Source: Alistipes sp.
GTDB taxonomy: Bacteria > Bacteroidota > Bacteroidia > Bacteroidales > Rikenellaceae
Reading direction: 5' to 3'
Length of the DNA: 28,121 nt
NCBI GenBank assembly: GCA_017559615.1
Contig: JAFYRB010000072.1
Coordinates: forward strand, 1-28,121
Part shown: positions 28,088 to 28,121 of the stretch, piece after piece
Layout of the letters: the number at the start of each line of letters is the position of its first letter
How positions within the stretch are numbered: position 1 is the stretch's first letter
Made by a program: the position numbers and the translations under genes
The notes under the pieces: model-generated
Seen by the model: only the letters and a program-made list of their open reading frames with translations
Told to the model about the DNA's origin: nothing
Database searches by the model: none

Positions 28088-28121
28088 ATGAAACATAAAA
28101 GGAAATACAGAGAACTAGAAA
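28088..28121 (+). CDS. Possible start of a gene running off the right edge
   Basis: An ATG at 28088-28090 opens MKHKRKYRELE and continues past the window. The basic start and the position after a hairpin and AT-rich leader make a gene start plausible, but 11 codons are too few to identify it and no -7 match is adjacent. Confidence 0.3.
   Translation, partial: MKHKRKYRELE

Overview
The window looks like a chromosomal segment of a Bacteroidota bacterium, most likely order Bacteroidales. Two lines of evidence support this. Genes are preceded by the phylum's TAnnTTTG -7 promoter element (best example at 125-156) rather than by sigma70 boxes or strong Shine-Dalgarno sites. The gene content is also typical: a fused MurF-alanine racemase, a BACON-domain lipoprotein and a Bacteroidota-type LptD. 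The codon style and gene set would fit Alistipes/Rikenellaceae, but that is an inference.

Positions 1-14110 are a dense, nearly gapless minus-strand housekeeping block. In transcription order it holds an N-acetylmuramoyl-L-alanine amidase with a SPOR-like tail, an MCE/MlaD lipid-transport protein, MutS2, MurF-Alr, an RsmI-like methylase paralogue, GrpE, DnaJ, a one-TM protein, MutL, a rhomboid protease, a membrane-anchored EEP phosphohydrolase, and the start of ribosomal protein L35. The divergent plus-strand gene at 14262-16919 is the outer-membrane LPS translocon LptD, read from a TTG start after a hairpin-rich leader. A near-perfect bidirectional terminator (16933-16971) separates it from a small minus-strand operon of a DraG-type ADP-ribosylglycohydrolase and an HD-domain protein (16981-18642).

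Positions 18972-24408 are an accessory surface/sensor locus. It has three lipoproteins (18972-20090, 22010-23482, 23502-24074) and a TPR-transmembrane-LuxR-type regulator (20216-21865). The two upstream lipoproteins form an operon whose promoter has nine consecutive G residues inside the 19-bp spacer between the -33 TTTG and the -7 TAAATTTG (24143-24173). This is the layout expected for ON/OFF phase variation by slipped-strand changes in spacer length. A 74-bp remnant of a second copy of the TPR regulator's 3' end lies at 24336-24408. Its coding differences are mostly synonymous, so a real paralogue once stood there and was cut.

Novel, more AT-rich DNA starts at that breakpoint. It holds a three-gene cassette with two ATGA overlaps (DUF3791-like, DUF3990/ADP-ribosyltransferase-like, small helical protein; 24591-25485), convergent with a KAP-type P-loop NTPase (25565-27454). 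A diverged 25-bp direct repeat flanks both (24447-24471 and 27692-27716). I read this as a toxin-antitoxin/defence island. The last 660 bp are AT-rich with no convincing gene apart from a possible gene start at the right edge, and they contain a second long C tract (27885-27892).

No rRNA, tRNA, CRISPR array or transposase gene was recognised.
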